Part shown: positions 44,556-52,941 of the stretch, in pieces | How positions within the stretch are numbered: position 1 is the stretch's first letter | How the letters are laid out: every line of letters starts with the position of its first letter | Program-made: the position numbers and the translations under genes | Notes under the pieces: generated by a model | The model's database searches: none | What the model was told of the DNA's origin: nothing | What the model saw: only the letters and a program-made list of their open reading frames with translations | DNA from: Actinopolymorpha cephalotaxi | GTDB lineage: Bacteria; Actinomycetota; Actinomycetes; Propionibacteriales; Actinopolymorphaceae | Direction of reading: 5' to 3' | NCBI RefSeq assembly: GCF_013408535.1 | Contig: NZ_JACBZA010000001.1 | Location: 4,486,850 to 4,550,849 of the forward strand | DNA: 64,000 nucleotides

Positions 44556-44768
44556 CACTTACCCCTTCGGCAGCCCGAACGGCTACGTCGACCGACATGG
44601 CGGGAGCTCTGCGTCGCACATCGGCACGGCAGTGGGCGGACAGCACGCAAGGTCAACTCTCGACGCTAGCCGCGCCCCGATTTGGGTGTCAACGCGCCCC
44701 GCCCGGCGGCCGGTACCGGCCGCATCGGAGGACCGTTCACTGAGTACGACCGTGCGCCGTGGGTGACC
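44556..44768. other. Intergenic region between two minus-strand units
   Basis: 213 bp separating the PhyH gene from the phosphotransferase end. It should hold the promoter of the PhyH-epimerase pair; no clear -10/-35 pair or repeat stands out. No gene seen. Confidence 0.4.
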
Positions 44769-45665
44769 TCAGCCGGCGGCCAGGACGCGGTCGAGGGTAG
44801 CCCGGCCCGCGGATCCCCAGGTCGGCTGCCCGCCGGGCAGACCGCGTTCTGCCGCCTGGCCGATCCCGATGAGGGAGACACCGCGCAGGACTGCCCACGC
44901 ACGTGCCCGCCGGACCGTCGCGTCGTCGGCGATCGCGTACGACGCGAAGAAGTGCGATGCCGTGCCTGCCGGCAGCAACAGCCACGCGGCCGCGAGGTCG
45001 GTCGCCGGATCGCCGGCACAGAGCTCACCGAAGTCGAGTACGCCGGACAGCGTGCCGGCCGAGGTGACGACGTTCGCCGGGTGAAGATCACCGTGGATCC
45101 ACACCGGCGGACCGTTCCAGCCGGGAGCCGTGACGCCGTCGTTCCAGACGCTGCGGACGTCCGCGACCTCGACGCCTGCGTCGACCGCCTCGAGCTTCTG
45201 CTCGAACTCGGTCGCGACAGCACCGAGGGGCACACCGCGTTTCGGGTTCGCCGGCGCCCCCGCGGGTGCGCGTACGTGCAGAGCCCGCAGGAACCCGGCC
45301 AGGGTTTCCGCCGCGTGTGGACCGCGGCTGATCGGGATGCGGTCCGCGGGTTCGCCCGGCACCCACGTCGTGACGGCCCACGGCATCGGAAAGAGCGCGG
45401 AGGGTTCACCGTCTCGCACCGGAACCGGCACGGGCAGCGGGAGCCGCGATGCGAGTACGGGCAACCAGCGTTGCTCCTTGTGAAGAAGCGACGGTGCGCG
45501 CTGAGAGCGTGGTAATCGAACGGCCAGGTGGTCCCCCAGCCGCCACAGCTGGTTGTCCCATCCCCCGGCCACCGGGCGAAGCTCCAAGTCCGCGAGGTCC
45601 GGATGCTGTGCCCGCACCAGCGAGCGCACCAGCGGTTCGTCGATCTCGAACCTGTTTACCGTCAA
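44769..45665 (-). CDS. Aminoglycoside phosphotransferase-family kinase
   Basis: 298 residues, APH fold. The catalytic loop is VWIHGDLHPANVV (HGDxxxxN) and the metal motif is GVLDFGELCAGDPATDLA, both very standard. An N-lobe with GGWDNQLWRLG is present. The phosphorylated substrate is unknown; most such enzymes in actinomycetes are not antibiotic resistance genes. I use the TTG at 45665, which overlaps the stop codon of the upstream lipoprotein gene (TTGA) and has GGGGG upstream; a TTG at 45710 would extend into that gene. Confidence 0.86.
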   Translation of the reverse strand: MTVNRFEIDEPLVRSLVRAQHPDLADLELRPVAGGWDNQLWRLGDHLAVRLPRSQRAPSLLHKEQRWLPVLASRLPLPVPVPVRDGEPSALFPMPWAVTTWVPGEPADRIPISRGPHAAETLAGFLRALHVRAPAGAPANPKRGVPLGAVATEFEQKLEAVDAGVEVADVRSVWNDGVTAPGWNGPPVWIHGDLHPANVVTSAGTLSGVLDFGELCAGDPATDLAAAWLLLPAGTASHFFASYAIADDATVRRARAWAVLRGVSLIGIGQAAERGLPGGQPTWGSAGRATLDRVLAAG

Positions 45666-46141
45666 TTCGAGATTGCCCCCAGTGGCCGGAAGTCGGTGAA
45701 GGTCTCGCAACCCTCCGACCCGCCAGACCCTCGGTCCAGGTAGTAGAAACTGGTCGGGCGCCGGTCGTACTGGCGGTCCTCGTACTTGATGCGCACGACG
45801 TCATAAGAGCTCCCCCTCGTGAGGTCGAGTGCTTCCATATACAGCTCTTTGAGGGTGGGAGCACCTTCTGGCCAGGTACTCGTTCTGGCCGGGGCGTTCA
45901 GCGGCCTCACGTCGGTGGTCTCGTCGTCGTGGACGGTGAGCGACCAGGCGCCGCGGGACGTCCCACCGCACTTGCCGTCGAAGTACTCGAGCGTGAACGA
46001 GTAGTCGGAGATCTCGTCCCACGGGGCCGGCTCGCCTTCACCGGCGTCGGCGGCCCCACAGCCGCCAGCGAGGAACGCGACGACTGCGGCCGTCCCGGCG
46101 GTCCGTCCGCGGATGGTGTGCAAAGTCCATGAGCGGTTCAC
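45662..46141 (-). CDS. Lipoprotein of the DUF6174 type
   Basis: 159 residues. A signal peptide ends in lipobox LAGGC (about residue 28), giving a membrane lipoprotein. The body follows the DUF6174 pattern: a dYSFTLEYF-like strand with a CGG-type cysteine, a short strand ending in the VHDDETTDV loop, a helical TLKELYMEALD, and a VRIKYEDRQYDRRPTSFYYLD strand pair. The function is unknown. It starts with GTG; AAGGAG lies 8 nt upstream. It leads a two-gene unit, with its stop overlapping the start of the kinase gene. Confidence 0.72.
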   Translation of the reverse strand: MNRSWTLHTIRGRTAGTAAVVAFLAGGCGAADAGEGEPAPWDEISDYSFTLEYFDGKCGGTSRGAWSLTVHDDETTDVRPLNAPARTSTWPEGAPTLKELYMEALDLTRGSSYDVVRIKYEDRQYDRRPTSFYYLDRGSGGSEGCETFTDFRPLGAISN

Positions 46142-46184
46142 GTCCCGGCTCCTTCCGCCGAAGCGACCTGCCGTACAGGAGAGC

Positions 46185-47348
46185 TTAGGTCGCCGGGACG
46201 CGGACTGCCTGCCTGTCTCGTCGCAGCGCGTGCAGCGCGACGGCCAGGCCGGCCAGCGTGAGGAGCGCGCCGGCCAGATAGATGGAGCACGTCCCCGGAG
46301 CGCTGTCGACCAGCCGCCCGCCCAGCCAGCCGGCGAACGCCGCCGCGAGCTGGAAGCCGGACGCGTTGACCGCCACGGCCAGAGTGGGTGCCGTGGCCGC
46401 CGCGGTCACGACCCGGGTCTGCATTCCGGGGATGATCGCGAACCCCAGCAGGCCCATCCCGAACACGAGCACCACCATGACCGGCCGGATCCCGCTGGAC
46501 AGCCAAGCCAGCAGGAGGACGGCGGCCAGGGCCGCGAGCAGTCCCACCAGCGACAGCACTCCGGCGCGGTCCGACAGCCGGCCACCGGCGAAGTTCCCCA
46601 CGACCGCGCCGGCGCCGTAGACCAGCAGGAGCACCGGCACCGAGGTGGCGGCAAATCCTCCGGCGTCGGTCAGCAAGGGAGCGAGGTAGATGAAGACTGT
46701 GACGATCCCGACGTTGCCGACGGCCGTCAGCGCCAAGGCGAGCTGAACGTTCCGGTCGGCGAACACCCGTAGCTCCGCCACCACCGAACCACTGTCCGGC
46801 CGGCGCTCGGCCGGGACGAATCGCAGCACCATCGCCAGCGCGCCAAGGGTGAGCACGGCAATGGCCGCGAAGGTCGCCCGCCAGCCGAAGTGCTGGCCGA
46901 CGAACGTCCCGATCGGCGCGCCGAGGATGATCCCGAGGTTCATGCCGAGGGTCACCTTCGCCACCGTCGACGCCTGCTTCGTGGGCGGTGCCATCGACAC
47001 CGCCGTGGCGATCGCGACCGCGAAGAACGTGGCCACCACCAGACCGGCCGCCAACCGGGAAGCCAGCAGGGCCGGGTAGTTCGGCGCCAGGGCGGACGCC
47101 GCGTTGGCCAGCAGTGACACGGCGACCAGGCCGACGACGAGGGGCTTGCGGGCCAGCCTGGCCGTCATGACGGTGACGACCGGGCCGCCGACGATCATTC
47201 CGACGGCGTACGCCGAGGCCAGCAGCCCGGCCGCGGCGACCGAGACCGACAGGCCGTCGGCCACCTCCGGCAGGATGCCGGAGATCACGAACTCACCGGT
47301 GGTGAAGCTGAACACCACCAGCATCAGGGAGAGGACGGGCAGCAGCAT
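46185..47348 (-). CDS. MFS transporter (AraJ/DHA1-like)
   Basis: 387 residues with twelve predicted membrane helices. The N-terminus VFSFTTGEFVISGILPEVADG and the motif after helix 2 (VTMTARLARKPLVVG) fit the DHA1/AraJ group, which includes drug exporters. It follows the SDR gene (35-bp gap, same strand), so it may export the SDR's product or a compound sensed by the TetR upstream. The substrate is unknown. Confidence 0.87.
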   Translation of the reverse strand: MLLPVLSLMLVVFSFTTGEFVISGILPEVADGLSVSVAAAGLLASAYAVGMIVGGPVVTVMTARLARKPLVVGLVAVSLLANAASALAPNYPALLASRLAAGLVVATFFAVAIATAVSMAPPTKQASTVAKVTLGMNLGIILGAPIGTFVGQHFGWRATFAAIAVLTLGALAMVLRFVPAERRPDSGSVVAELRVFADRNVQLALALTAVGNVGIVTVFIYLAPLLTDAGGFAATSVPVLLLVYGAGAVVGNFAGGRLSDRAGVLSLVGLLAALAAVLLLAWLSSGIRPVMVVLVFGMGLLGFAIIPGMQTRVVTAAATAPTLAVAVNASGFQLAAAFAGWLGGRLVDSAPGTCSIYLAGALLTLAGLAVALHALRRDRQAVRVPAT

Positions 47349-47383
47349 CGCGGGGATCCGATCGTCCAGGTCCGGTTGACAGT

Positions 47384-48160
47384 TCAGAGGGCGGCGCCGC
47401 TGTCGACCACCAGGTCGGCACCCACCACGGACGCGGCGTCCTCGGAGGCGAGATACAGCACGGCGGCGGCGATCTCCTCCGTCGCGGACACCCGGCCCAG
47501 CGGTAGGTCGTGCCGGACGCGTTCCGCCCGCTCCGCCTCGGTCTCGCCCCCGCGCAGGGACATCGACGTCGCGGTCGGCCCGGGGCTGACCACGTTGATG
47601 CGGACGCCCTCGCCGGCATGGTCCAGCGCCGCGGCCCGGCTCAGCGCGGTGACGGCGGCCTTGGTGGTGGCGTAGGCCGCGGTGCCCGGCCGACGGGCAT
47701 GCATGCCCAACTGGGAGGCGATGTTCACGATCGACCCACCGCCGGGCTGGGTGCGCATCTGCCGGATCTGCGCCTGCAGGGCGTGGAACACGCCGGTGAC
47801 ATTGATGTCGAGCTGGGCCTGCCAGTCCGCCTCCGGCAGGTCGGCCAGGGAGGTTCCGCCACCGCGCAGGACGCCGGCGTTGTTCACCGCGACGTCGAGG
47901 GAACCGAAGGTGTCAACCGCGGCTTGCACGAGTACCGTCGCGTCGACCGCGCTGCTCACGTCCGCCGGGAACGTCATCGCCTTGCCGTGGTCGCCACCCG
48001 CGTGTTCGATCAGCGCCACCGTCTCCTCGAGCGGCTCGGGCCGGCGTCCGGCGACGACGACGTTCGCCCCCTCGGCGGCGAACGCGAGCGCGACGGCTCG
48101 GCCGATACCCGAACCCGCGCCGGTGACGAGGGCGGTCCGGCCGGTGAAACGACTGGTCAT
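47384..48160 (-). CDS. SDR family oxidoreductase
   Basis: 258 residues, classical short-chain dehydrogenase. Cofactor motif VTGAGSGIGRAVA, the NNAG motif (VAVNNAGVLR), Ser in VNIASQLGM, and YATTK for the Tyr-Lys pair; AGRR after the second strand suggests NADP. The start ATG has GGAG 6 nt upstream. An AACGATCG box at 48176-48187 lies in its promoter and recurs upstream of the TetR gene, making the SDR-MFS unit a likely TetR target. Confidence 0.9.
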   Translation of the reverse strand: MTSRFTGRTALVTGAGSGIGRAVALAFAAEGANVVVAGRRPEPLEETVALIEHAGGDHGKAMTFPADVSSAVDATVLVQAAVDTFGSLDVAVNNAGVLRGGGTSLADLPEADWQAQLDINVTGVFHALQAQIRQMRTQPGGGSIVNIASQLGMHARRPGTAAYATTKAAVTALSRAAALDHAGEGVRINVVSPGPTATSMSLRGGETEAERAERVRHDLPLGRVSATEEIAAAVLYLASEDAASVVGADLVVDSGAAL

Positions 48161-48175
48161 GGCGACTCCATTTCA

Positions 48176-48187
48176 GAACGATCGATC
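48176..48187. promoter_or_regulatory. Candidate TetR box upstream of SDR gene
   Basis: GAACGATCGATC lies 16 bp before the SDR start and closely matches GAACGATCGGTC at 48858-48869. A -10-like GATAAT (minus strand) follows it at 48189-48194, so a bound repressor would cover the promoter. Confidence 0.5.
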
Positions 48188-48250
48188 CATTATCGGGGTA
48201 GACGAAGCGACATAGCGTTCGGCACCGTCGGGGAACGCGAGTCGGGGAGG

Positions 48251-48835
48251 TCAGTCGAGCAGGGCCAGCACCTGGTCGGCGGCGTCGCGGATGCGGGCCG
48301 GATCCGACGTCGCCTTGCCGACGACCCGCAGGCCCTGCAGGAACACCAGCAGCATGCGGGCGAGGGCACGCGGATCGCGGTCGCCGGGGAGCTCGCCCTG
48401 CGCCTGGGCCCGGACGAGCGCGGAGTGCAGCATCGTCTCCGACTGGTCCCAGCTGTGCTCGACGCGCCGGGCCGCCGCCGGGTCGTGCGGCGCGAGCTCG
48501 GCGGCCGTGTTGGTGACGAAACACCCAACAGGGCCGGCCTTCTCGTCCGCGGCGTCGGCGGCGAACCGGCGTACGAGCGCTCGTACGGCGGGCAGCGCCG
48601 GCCCGGGCGCGGACAGCTCGCGCAGGTTGCGTGAATCCCGGCTCTCGCAGTACCGGTCCATAGCGGTCAGGTACAGGTCGTGCTTGCTGCCGAAGGTGGC
48701 GTACAGACTGGCCCGCCCGATGCCGAGGTGCTCGACCAGGTCCGCCATCGACGTCGCCTCGTAGCCACGCCGCCAGAACAGCTCCAGCGCCGACTGCACC
48801 GCCGCGTCCGGGTCGAACTCCTTGGTCCTCGCCAC
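48251..48835 (-). CDS. TetR family transcriptional regulator
   Basis: 194 residues. The N-terminal HTH (AVQSALELFWRRGYEATSMADLVEHLGI then RASLYATFGSKHDLY) is classical, and the C-terminal domain resembles the TetR_C of the YcdC/AcrR type. I use GTG 48835, which is preceded by a strong promoter whose -10 ends 7 nt upstream, so the message is probably leaderless; an upstream ATG at 48871 would fall inside the -35. It probably represses itself and the SDR-MFS unit through the shared AACGATCG boxes. Confidence 0.9.
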   Translation of the reverse strand: MARTKEFDPDAAVQSALELFWRRGYEATSMADLVEHLGIGRASLYATFGSKHDLYLTAMDRYCESRDSRNLRELSAPGPALPAVRALVRRFAADAADEKAGPVGCFVTNTAAELAPHDPAAARRVEHSWDQSETMLHSALVRAQAQGELPGDRDPRALARMLLVFLQGLRVVGKATSDPARIRDAADQVLALLD

Positions 48836-48842
48836 GAGCGTC

Positions 48843-48871
48843 AGCCTAGATTTTCTGGAACGATCGGTCAA
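48843..48871 (-). promoter_or_regulatory. Promoter of TetR gene with embedded box
   Basis: On the minus strand, TTGACC (-35), a 17-bp spacer and TAGGCT (-10, 7 nt before GTG) form the best promoter in the window. The operator-like GAACGATCGGTC at 48858-48869 overlaps the -35, consistent with autorepression. Confidence 0.7.
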
Positions 48872-48874
48872 GCA

Positions 48875-51592
48875 CTATCCCCGGGCGTACCGAAAGACGA
48901 CCTCGGCCACCGCGGGCGGCGGGGAGCCGGTAGCCCACACCAGCCGGACGGCGTTGGTCTCCCGTCCACCCGCGGACAGCTCGGTGAAGTCGGGAGCCAG
49001 CGCGCCCAGCGTGCGCCAGCGCCGTGAGCCGTCGCGCACCTGCACCTTCGCCCGCGCGTCCGGCGACGTCAGCACGACGACACTTGCCAGCGGCCTGCTC
49101 CGCGATGCCGTCACGACGAGCGCGTCACCGTCGGCCGGAGTCGACGCGGCGCGGTACCACGTGTCGACGGTCCCGTCCGCCGCGGCCCGCAGCGACGATC
49201 CGTCGCCGGCGGAGGGGCCTCCCGACACCGAGTACGTGACGTCGTGGGAATCGCGTACCTCCACGGAGAACTCGCGTACCACCAGCCAGTAGCCGTCGTT
49301 GCCGCCGGTGGCCCGGTAACGGACGTACCGCGCGGTCGTCCCGGCCGGTGCGCTCGCCCGCACCTCCGCGGTGGTCCCGGTCGTGAGCGCCGTCCACGAC
49401 TGCCCGTCGGCGGAGTACTCCAGCGTGCCGGCGTGGATGTAGTCGTTCGCGCTGCCCGCCTTGGACATCAGGACGGCGACGTCACCGATCTCGTGCACCG
49501 CGCCCAGGTCGACACCCACCGAGTCGCCCGGCGAGGGCGGACTGTCGGTCCAGTAGAAGGTGCCGAGGTCACCGTCGACCATACGGTCCGGCGCGTTGTC
49601 GGCGTACGTCCCGAGCGTCGTCGTCGGCACGGGCCGGGTCTTGGTCAGCCCCAGCCACTTGTCGTTGGCCTCCTCGGCGTCGGCGATGAACCTGTCCAGC
49701 ACACCGTCGGCGATCCGCGGGTAGGTGCTGTTGTGCGGGGCGCGCGTGTCCCGGATCGCCTTGGCCCGTTCGATCAGCGGCGCGATCCGCTGCCGGTCCC
49801 GCCACGCCCGCGCGCCGTCGTCGGCGACCTGGGCGTCCAGCATGTCGAGTGCGGCGAGCCCTGCCTGCGCCCACAGCTGTGTCGCGTCCAGCCAGGCGGT
49901 CGCCTCGGGCACGAACCGTGGGTCGGTCACCCCCGCGCGGATCACACTCGGTGCCTTGCCGAGCGCCTGGACGTACGCTCGAAGAGCCGCGATCGCCGCA
50001 CCGCGGTCGCCGGCCTCCCAGGTGGACCAGAAGGTGTCGATCCGCCGGCGCAGCTCGGGTGCCTGGGTCTTGTGCAGCGTTCCGTCGTAGGTCGACACGT
50101 CCGCGAACATCGCCAGCGCGGCCGCCGTGGCGGCGTCCCCTCCGGCGAGCTCGTTCAGCGCCGCCTCCCACGCCGCCCGGTCGTCGAACGTCGCGTCGTG
50201 CCAGGAGAAGTCGGCGAAGGAGAACAACGCGAGCTTGCTCGTCGCGGCCTGGTTCGAGGGGTTGGAGATGACCCCGACCACGTGCTCGGACAACCCGCGC
50301 TCACGCCCGGTGTAGGGGCCGAGGGGCAGCCGGCCGGCGATGTAGTCGTTGACCGGGTAGTTGTCCCAGACCAGGATCTGGTGCCCGAAGACGGCCTTCG
50401 CCGCGGCGGCCTGGGCGTTGGTGATCGTGGTCGGCACCACCCCCACACCCGTCCAGTGCACGACGACGTGCGGATCGAGGTTGTCGCGGATGGCCCTCTT
50501 GTACGGCGACTCGGTGGTGTTGTAGTACTCCGTCGGCACCATCTGCAACGGAGCCACGTCACCCTTGCTGTCAACCCAGGCTTGCACACGGTTGAGGAGG
50601 TACGCCTGCGCCTTGCCCGCACCGGCGGCGCCGGTCCCGAACTTCGCCGGGTCCGCGTCACAGTGCCAGGTGTTGTAGTCGATGTCGTCCAGCGGCACGT
50701 TGAACGCCCGGCCGCCCAGGGCGTAGATCGCGTCGAACTTCGCCAGCAGCGCGTCGAGATCGGCCTGGGACGAGTAGCAGATCGACAGCCCCGGCGACAG
50801 CGCGAAGGTGAAGTCGACGTGGTTCTGGCGCGCTCGGTCCACCAGCGTGCCGAGCTCGGCGAGCTTGTCCGCCGGATAGGGGTCGCGCCAGCGTTCGCGG
50901 TGGAACGGGTCGTCCTTCGGCGCGTACTCGTACGTGTTCAGCTTGTGCGCGCCGAGGTAGTCCACGTGGTCGAGCCGGTCCGCCTGGGTGTACGGCGTTC
51001 CGTAGAAGCCCTCGATCGAGCCGCGGTAGCGCATGCTCGGCCAGTCCCGGATCGCGACACCGGGCAGCGCGTCCGGACCGGCCTGCTGCCGTACGAGCTG
51101 GCGGAAACTCTGGGCGGCGTAGTAGGTGCCGTCCGCGTCGGCGCCGTCGAGCACGACCTGCGCACGGTCGTCGGGCGTACGACCGGCCGCGAGCACGTAG
51201 CCCTCGGCGGGCAGTCCCGACGGTCCGTCGACTCCCAGCCCGGTCAGGACGTCCTTGCCGCCACCGAGCCACACCGTCACCGGCGTACCCGGGTCGTCCC
51301 CGTCGGTGGCCACGATGTCGGTGACCCCCGCGCGGGTGAGCGTGTCCCTGACCACTTTCTCCGCCGAGGGGTCCGTCGTGCTCCCGCGGACGAGGCCCAC
51401 GGTGGTGGTCAGCGTGAACCCGTCGTCGCGGGCGCTCTCCTGCTGAGGAGTCGGCCACACCTTCGGCAGGTCCGCCGGAGTCTCCGCCGGAGCGTTCGCC
51501 GGAGCGGCGACCGCTCCCGGCATCGGCACCGACATCGGCACGAGCACTGCCGCCGCCGCGATGGTCAGGGCTGCTGTGAGTCGGGCGGCCAC
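48875..51592 (-). CDS. Secreted GH84-like beta-N-acetylglucosaminidase
   Basis: 905 residues. A signal peptide (about 1-30) is followed by an N-terminal beta domain with VWPTPQQE like that of GH20/GH84 enzymes. The catalytic TIM barrel holds GSIEGFYGTPY (195-198 GFYG) and the catalytic pair D302-D303 in VPLDDIDYNTWH, the GH84 hallmark for substrate-assisted hydrolysis. A helical region then leads to one F5/8-type discoidin domain (TDSPPSPGDSVGVDLGAVHEIG) and a final beta domain. Bacterial GH84 enzymes cut hyaluronan, mucin glycans or O-GlcNAc. It starts with GTG; GAGGAGG lies 4 nt upstream. Confidence 0.9.
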   Translation of the reverse strand: MAARLTAALTIAAAAVLVPMSVPMPGAVAAPANAPAETPADLPKVWPTPQQESARDDGFTLTTTVGLVRGSTTDPSAEKVVRDTLTRAGVTDIVATDGDDPGTPVTVWLGGGKDVLTGLGVDGPSGLPAEGYVLAAGRTPDDRAQVVLDGADADGTYYAAQSFRQLVRQQAGPDALPGVAIRDWPSMRYRGSIEGFYGTPYTQADRLDHVDYLGAHKLNTYEYAPKDDPFHRERWRDPYPADKLAELGTLVDRARQNHVDFTFALSPGLSICYSSQADLDALLAKFDAIYALGGRAFNVPLDDIDYNTWHCDADPAKFGTGAAGAGKAQAYLLNRVQAWVDSKGDVAPLQMVPTEYYNTTESPYKRAIRDNLDPHVVVHWTGVGVVPTTITNAQAAAAKAVFGHQILVWDNYPVNDYIAGRLPLGPYTGRERGLSEHVVGVISNPSNQAATSKLALFSFADFSWHDATFDDRAAWEAALNELAGGDAATAAALAMFADVSTYDGTLHKTQAPELRRRIDTFWSTWEAGDRGAAIAALRAYVQALGKAPSVIRAGVTDPRFVPEATAWLDATQLWAQAGLAALDMLDAQVADDGARAWRDRQRIAPLIERAKAIRDTRAPHNSTYPRIADGVLDRFIADAEEANDKWLGLTKTRPVPTTTLGTYADNAPDRMVDGDLGTFYWTDSPPSPGDSVGVDLGAVHEIGDVAVLMSKAGSANDYIHAGTLEYSADGQSWTALTTGTTAEVRASAPAGTTARYVRYRATGGNDGYWLVVREFSVEVRDSHDVTYSVSGGPSAGDGSSLRAAADGTVDTWYRAASTPADGDALVVTASRSRPLASVVVLTSPDARAKVQVRDGSRRWRTLGALAPDFTELSAGGRETNAVRLVWATGSPPPAVAEVVFRYARG

Positions 51593-51835
51593 CGTGCCTC
51601 CTCACCTGTCACGTCGCCGCGTGCGTCGTGACTGTGGATGAACGAACGCGAACGCACAGAGATCGCGCCGGTCCCGGGCATCCTCCGGGCAGGGACACCG
51701 CGTCGTCAAGGGCAGCCGTGATCCACGGCCGACCACGGCCGACCACGGCGCCGACCTCAGCCGACCGCGACCGTGGCCGGCGGGACCGGCCCCGTTACCG
51801 TTCCCGTACCGTTTCCCCTCCCCCACGGTGGTGTC
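51593..51835. other. Divergent promoter region of GH84 and MraY-like genes
   Basis: 243 bp. It contains a 10-bp tandem repeat (CACGGCCGAC, two and a half copies around 51722-51750), a GGCCGG/CCGGCC hairpin near 51776-51792 and the near-repeat TACCGTTCCCG/TACCGTTTCCC at 51796-51817. None is a recognised element; no gene is seen. Confidence 0.45.
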
Positions 51836-52912
51836 ATGAAGGCGATCATGTTCGGCGGCGCGCTCTCGCTGGTTCTGTCCCTGGCGCTGACGCCCATGGT
51901 GGCCCGGTTCTTCCTGCGAAAGGGGCTCGGCCAGCCGATCCACGACGACATGCCGATGCACCAGGTCAAGCAGGGCACGCCCACGATGGGCGGTTCGGCC
52001 GTCATCGCCGCCGCTGCCGTCGGCTATCTGGCCGCGCACCTCGTCGCCGGCTCCGGGCCCTCGGCGTCCGGCGTGCTCGTCCTGCTTCTGCTGGTCGGCC
52101 TCGGCGTGGTGGGCTTCCTCGACGACTACCTGAAGATCACCCGGGAACGAAACCTCGGTCTGCGCGGCCGCACCAAGCTGATCGGCCAGACCCTCGTCGC
52201 CGTCGTGTTCGCCGTCCTCGCCGTCCGGCTACCCGACGCGGACGGGCTCACCCCCGCGTCGACGTTCGTCTCGTTCATGCGCGACCTGCCCGGCCTGCAA
52301 CTGGGAGCGGTGGTGTTCGTGCTGTGGGCGCTGTTCATGGTATCGGCCACCTCGAACGGCGTGAACCTGATCGACGGCATGGACGGACTGTCCGCGGGCA
52401 CCTGCACCCTCGTCTTCGCCGGTTACACGGTCATCGGTGTCTGGCAGTTCAAGCAGTCCTGCAGCGCGGGCGTCCTGCCCGGCTGCTATCAGGTACGCGA
52501 CCCGTACGACCTCGCCATTCTCGCGTTCTCCCTGGCCGCCGCCTGCGCCGGATTCCTGTGGTGGAACGCCAACCCGGCCCGGATCTTCATCGGTGACACA
52601 GGCGCCCTCGGGCTCGGCGGCGCCATCGCCGGGCTGGCCATCACGACCCGGACCGAGCTGCTCCTCGTCGTCATCGGCGGGTTGTACGTCGCGGCGAACG
52701 CCTCGGTGATCCTGCAGCGCGGCTACTTCAAACTGACCCGGCGGCTCACCGGCACCCCGCGCCGGATCTTCCTGAACTCCCCCATCCAGTTCCACTTCGC
52801 GCTCAAGGGCTGGCCCGAGATCACCATCGTGATCCGCTTCTGGATCATCGGCGGCATCCTCGTCGCCACCGGCGTCGGCATGTTCTACGCAGAGTGGCTC
52901 ACCCACTCCTGA
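51836..52912 (+). CDS. MraY-family phospho-N-acetylmuramoyl-pentapeptide transferase, divergent paralogue
   Basis: 358 residues with ten predicted helices, the normal MraY length. Family motifs are present: GTPTMGG, the Asp pair in VGFLDDYLKI, SNGVNLIDGMDGL and FIGDTGALGLGG. The HHH motif near the C-terminus (canonical APxHHHFELKGW) reads SPIQFHFALKGW: two of three His are Gln318 and Phe319, and the following Glu is Ala. Housekeeping mraY sits in the dcw cluster; this copy does not. It is probably a specialised paralogue making or modifying a polyprenyl-phosphate sugar lipid, or an inhibitor-resistant version. ATG start; GGTGG lies 5 nt upstream. Confidence 0.85.
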   Translation: MKAIMFGGALSLVLSLALTPMVARFFLRKGLGQPIHDDMPMHQVKQGTPTMGGSAVIAAAAVGYLAAHLVAGSGPSASGVLVLLLLVGLGVVGFLDDYLKITRERNLGLRGRTKLIGQTLVAVVFAVLAVRLPDADGLTPASTFVSFMRDLPGLQLGAVVFVLWALFMVSATSNGVNLIDGMDGLSAGTCTLVFAGYTVIGVWQFKQSCSAGVLPGCYQVRDPYDLAILAFSLAAACAGFLWWNANPARIFIGDTGALGLGGAIAGLAITTRTELLLVVIGGLYVAANASVILQRGYFKLTRRLTGTPRRIFLNSPIQFHFALKGWPEITIVIRFWIIGGILVATGVGMFYAEWLTHS

Positions 52913-52929
52913 CCCGCTTCGCCGTGTCC

Positions 52930-52935
52930 TAGTCT
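52930..52935 (+). promoter_or_regulatory. -10 box (TAGTCT) for GlxA-type regulator
   Basis: TAGTCT ends 6 nt before the ATG at 52942, a leaderless-type spacing. It lies 18 bp after the MraY-like stop codon. Confidence 0.4.
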
Positions 52936-52941
52936 GGCCGG

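Noticed and set aside
49244-51631. A 795-codon open frame on the plus strand
   Set aside because: Antisense to the GH84-like gene, with no domain seen. The GH84 catalytic motifs settle the strand.
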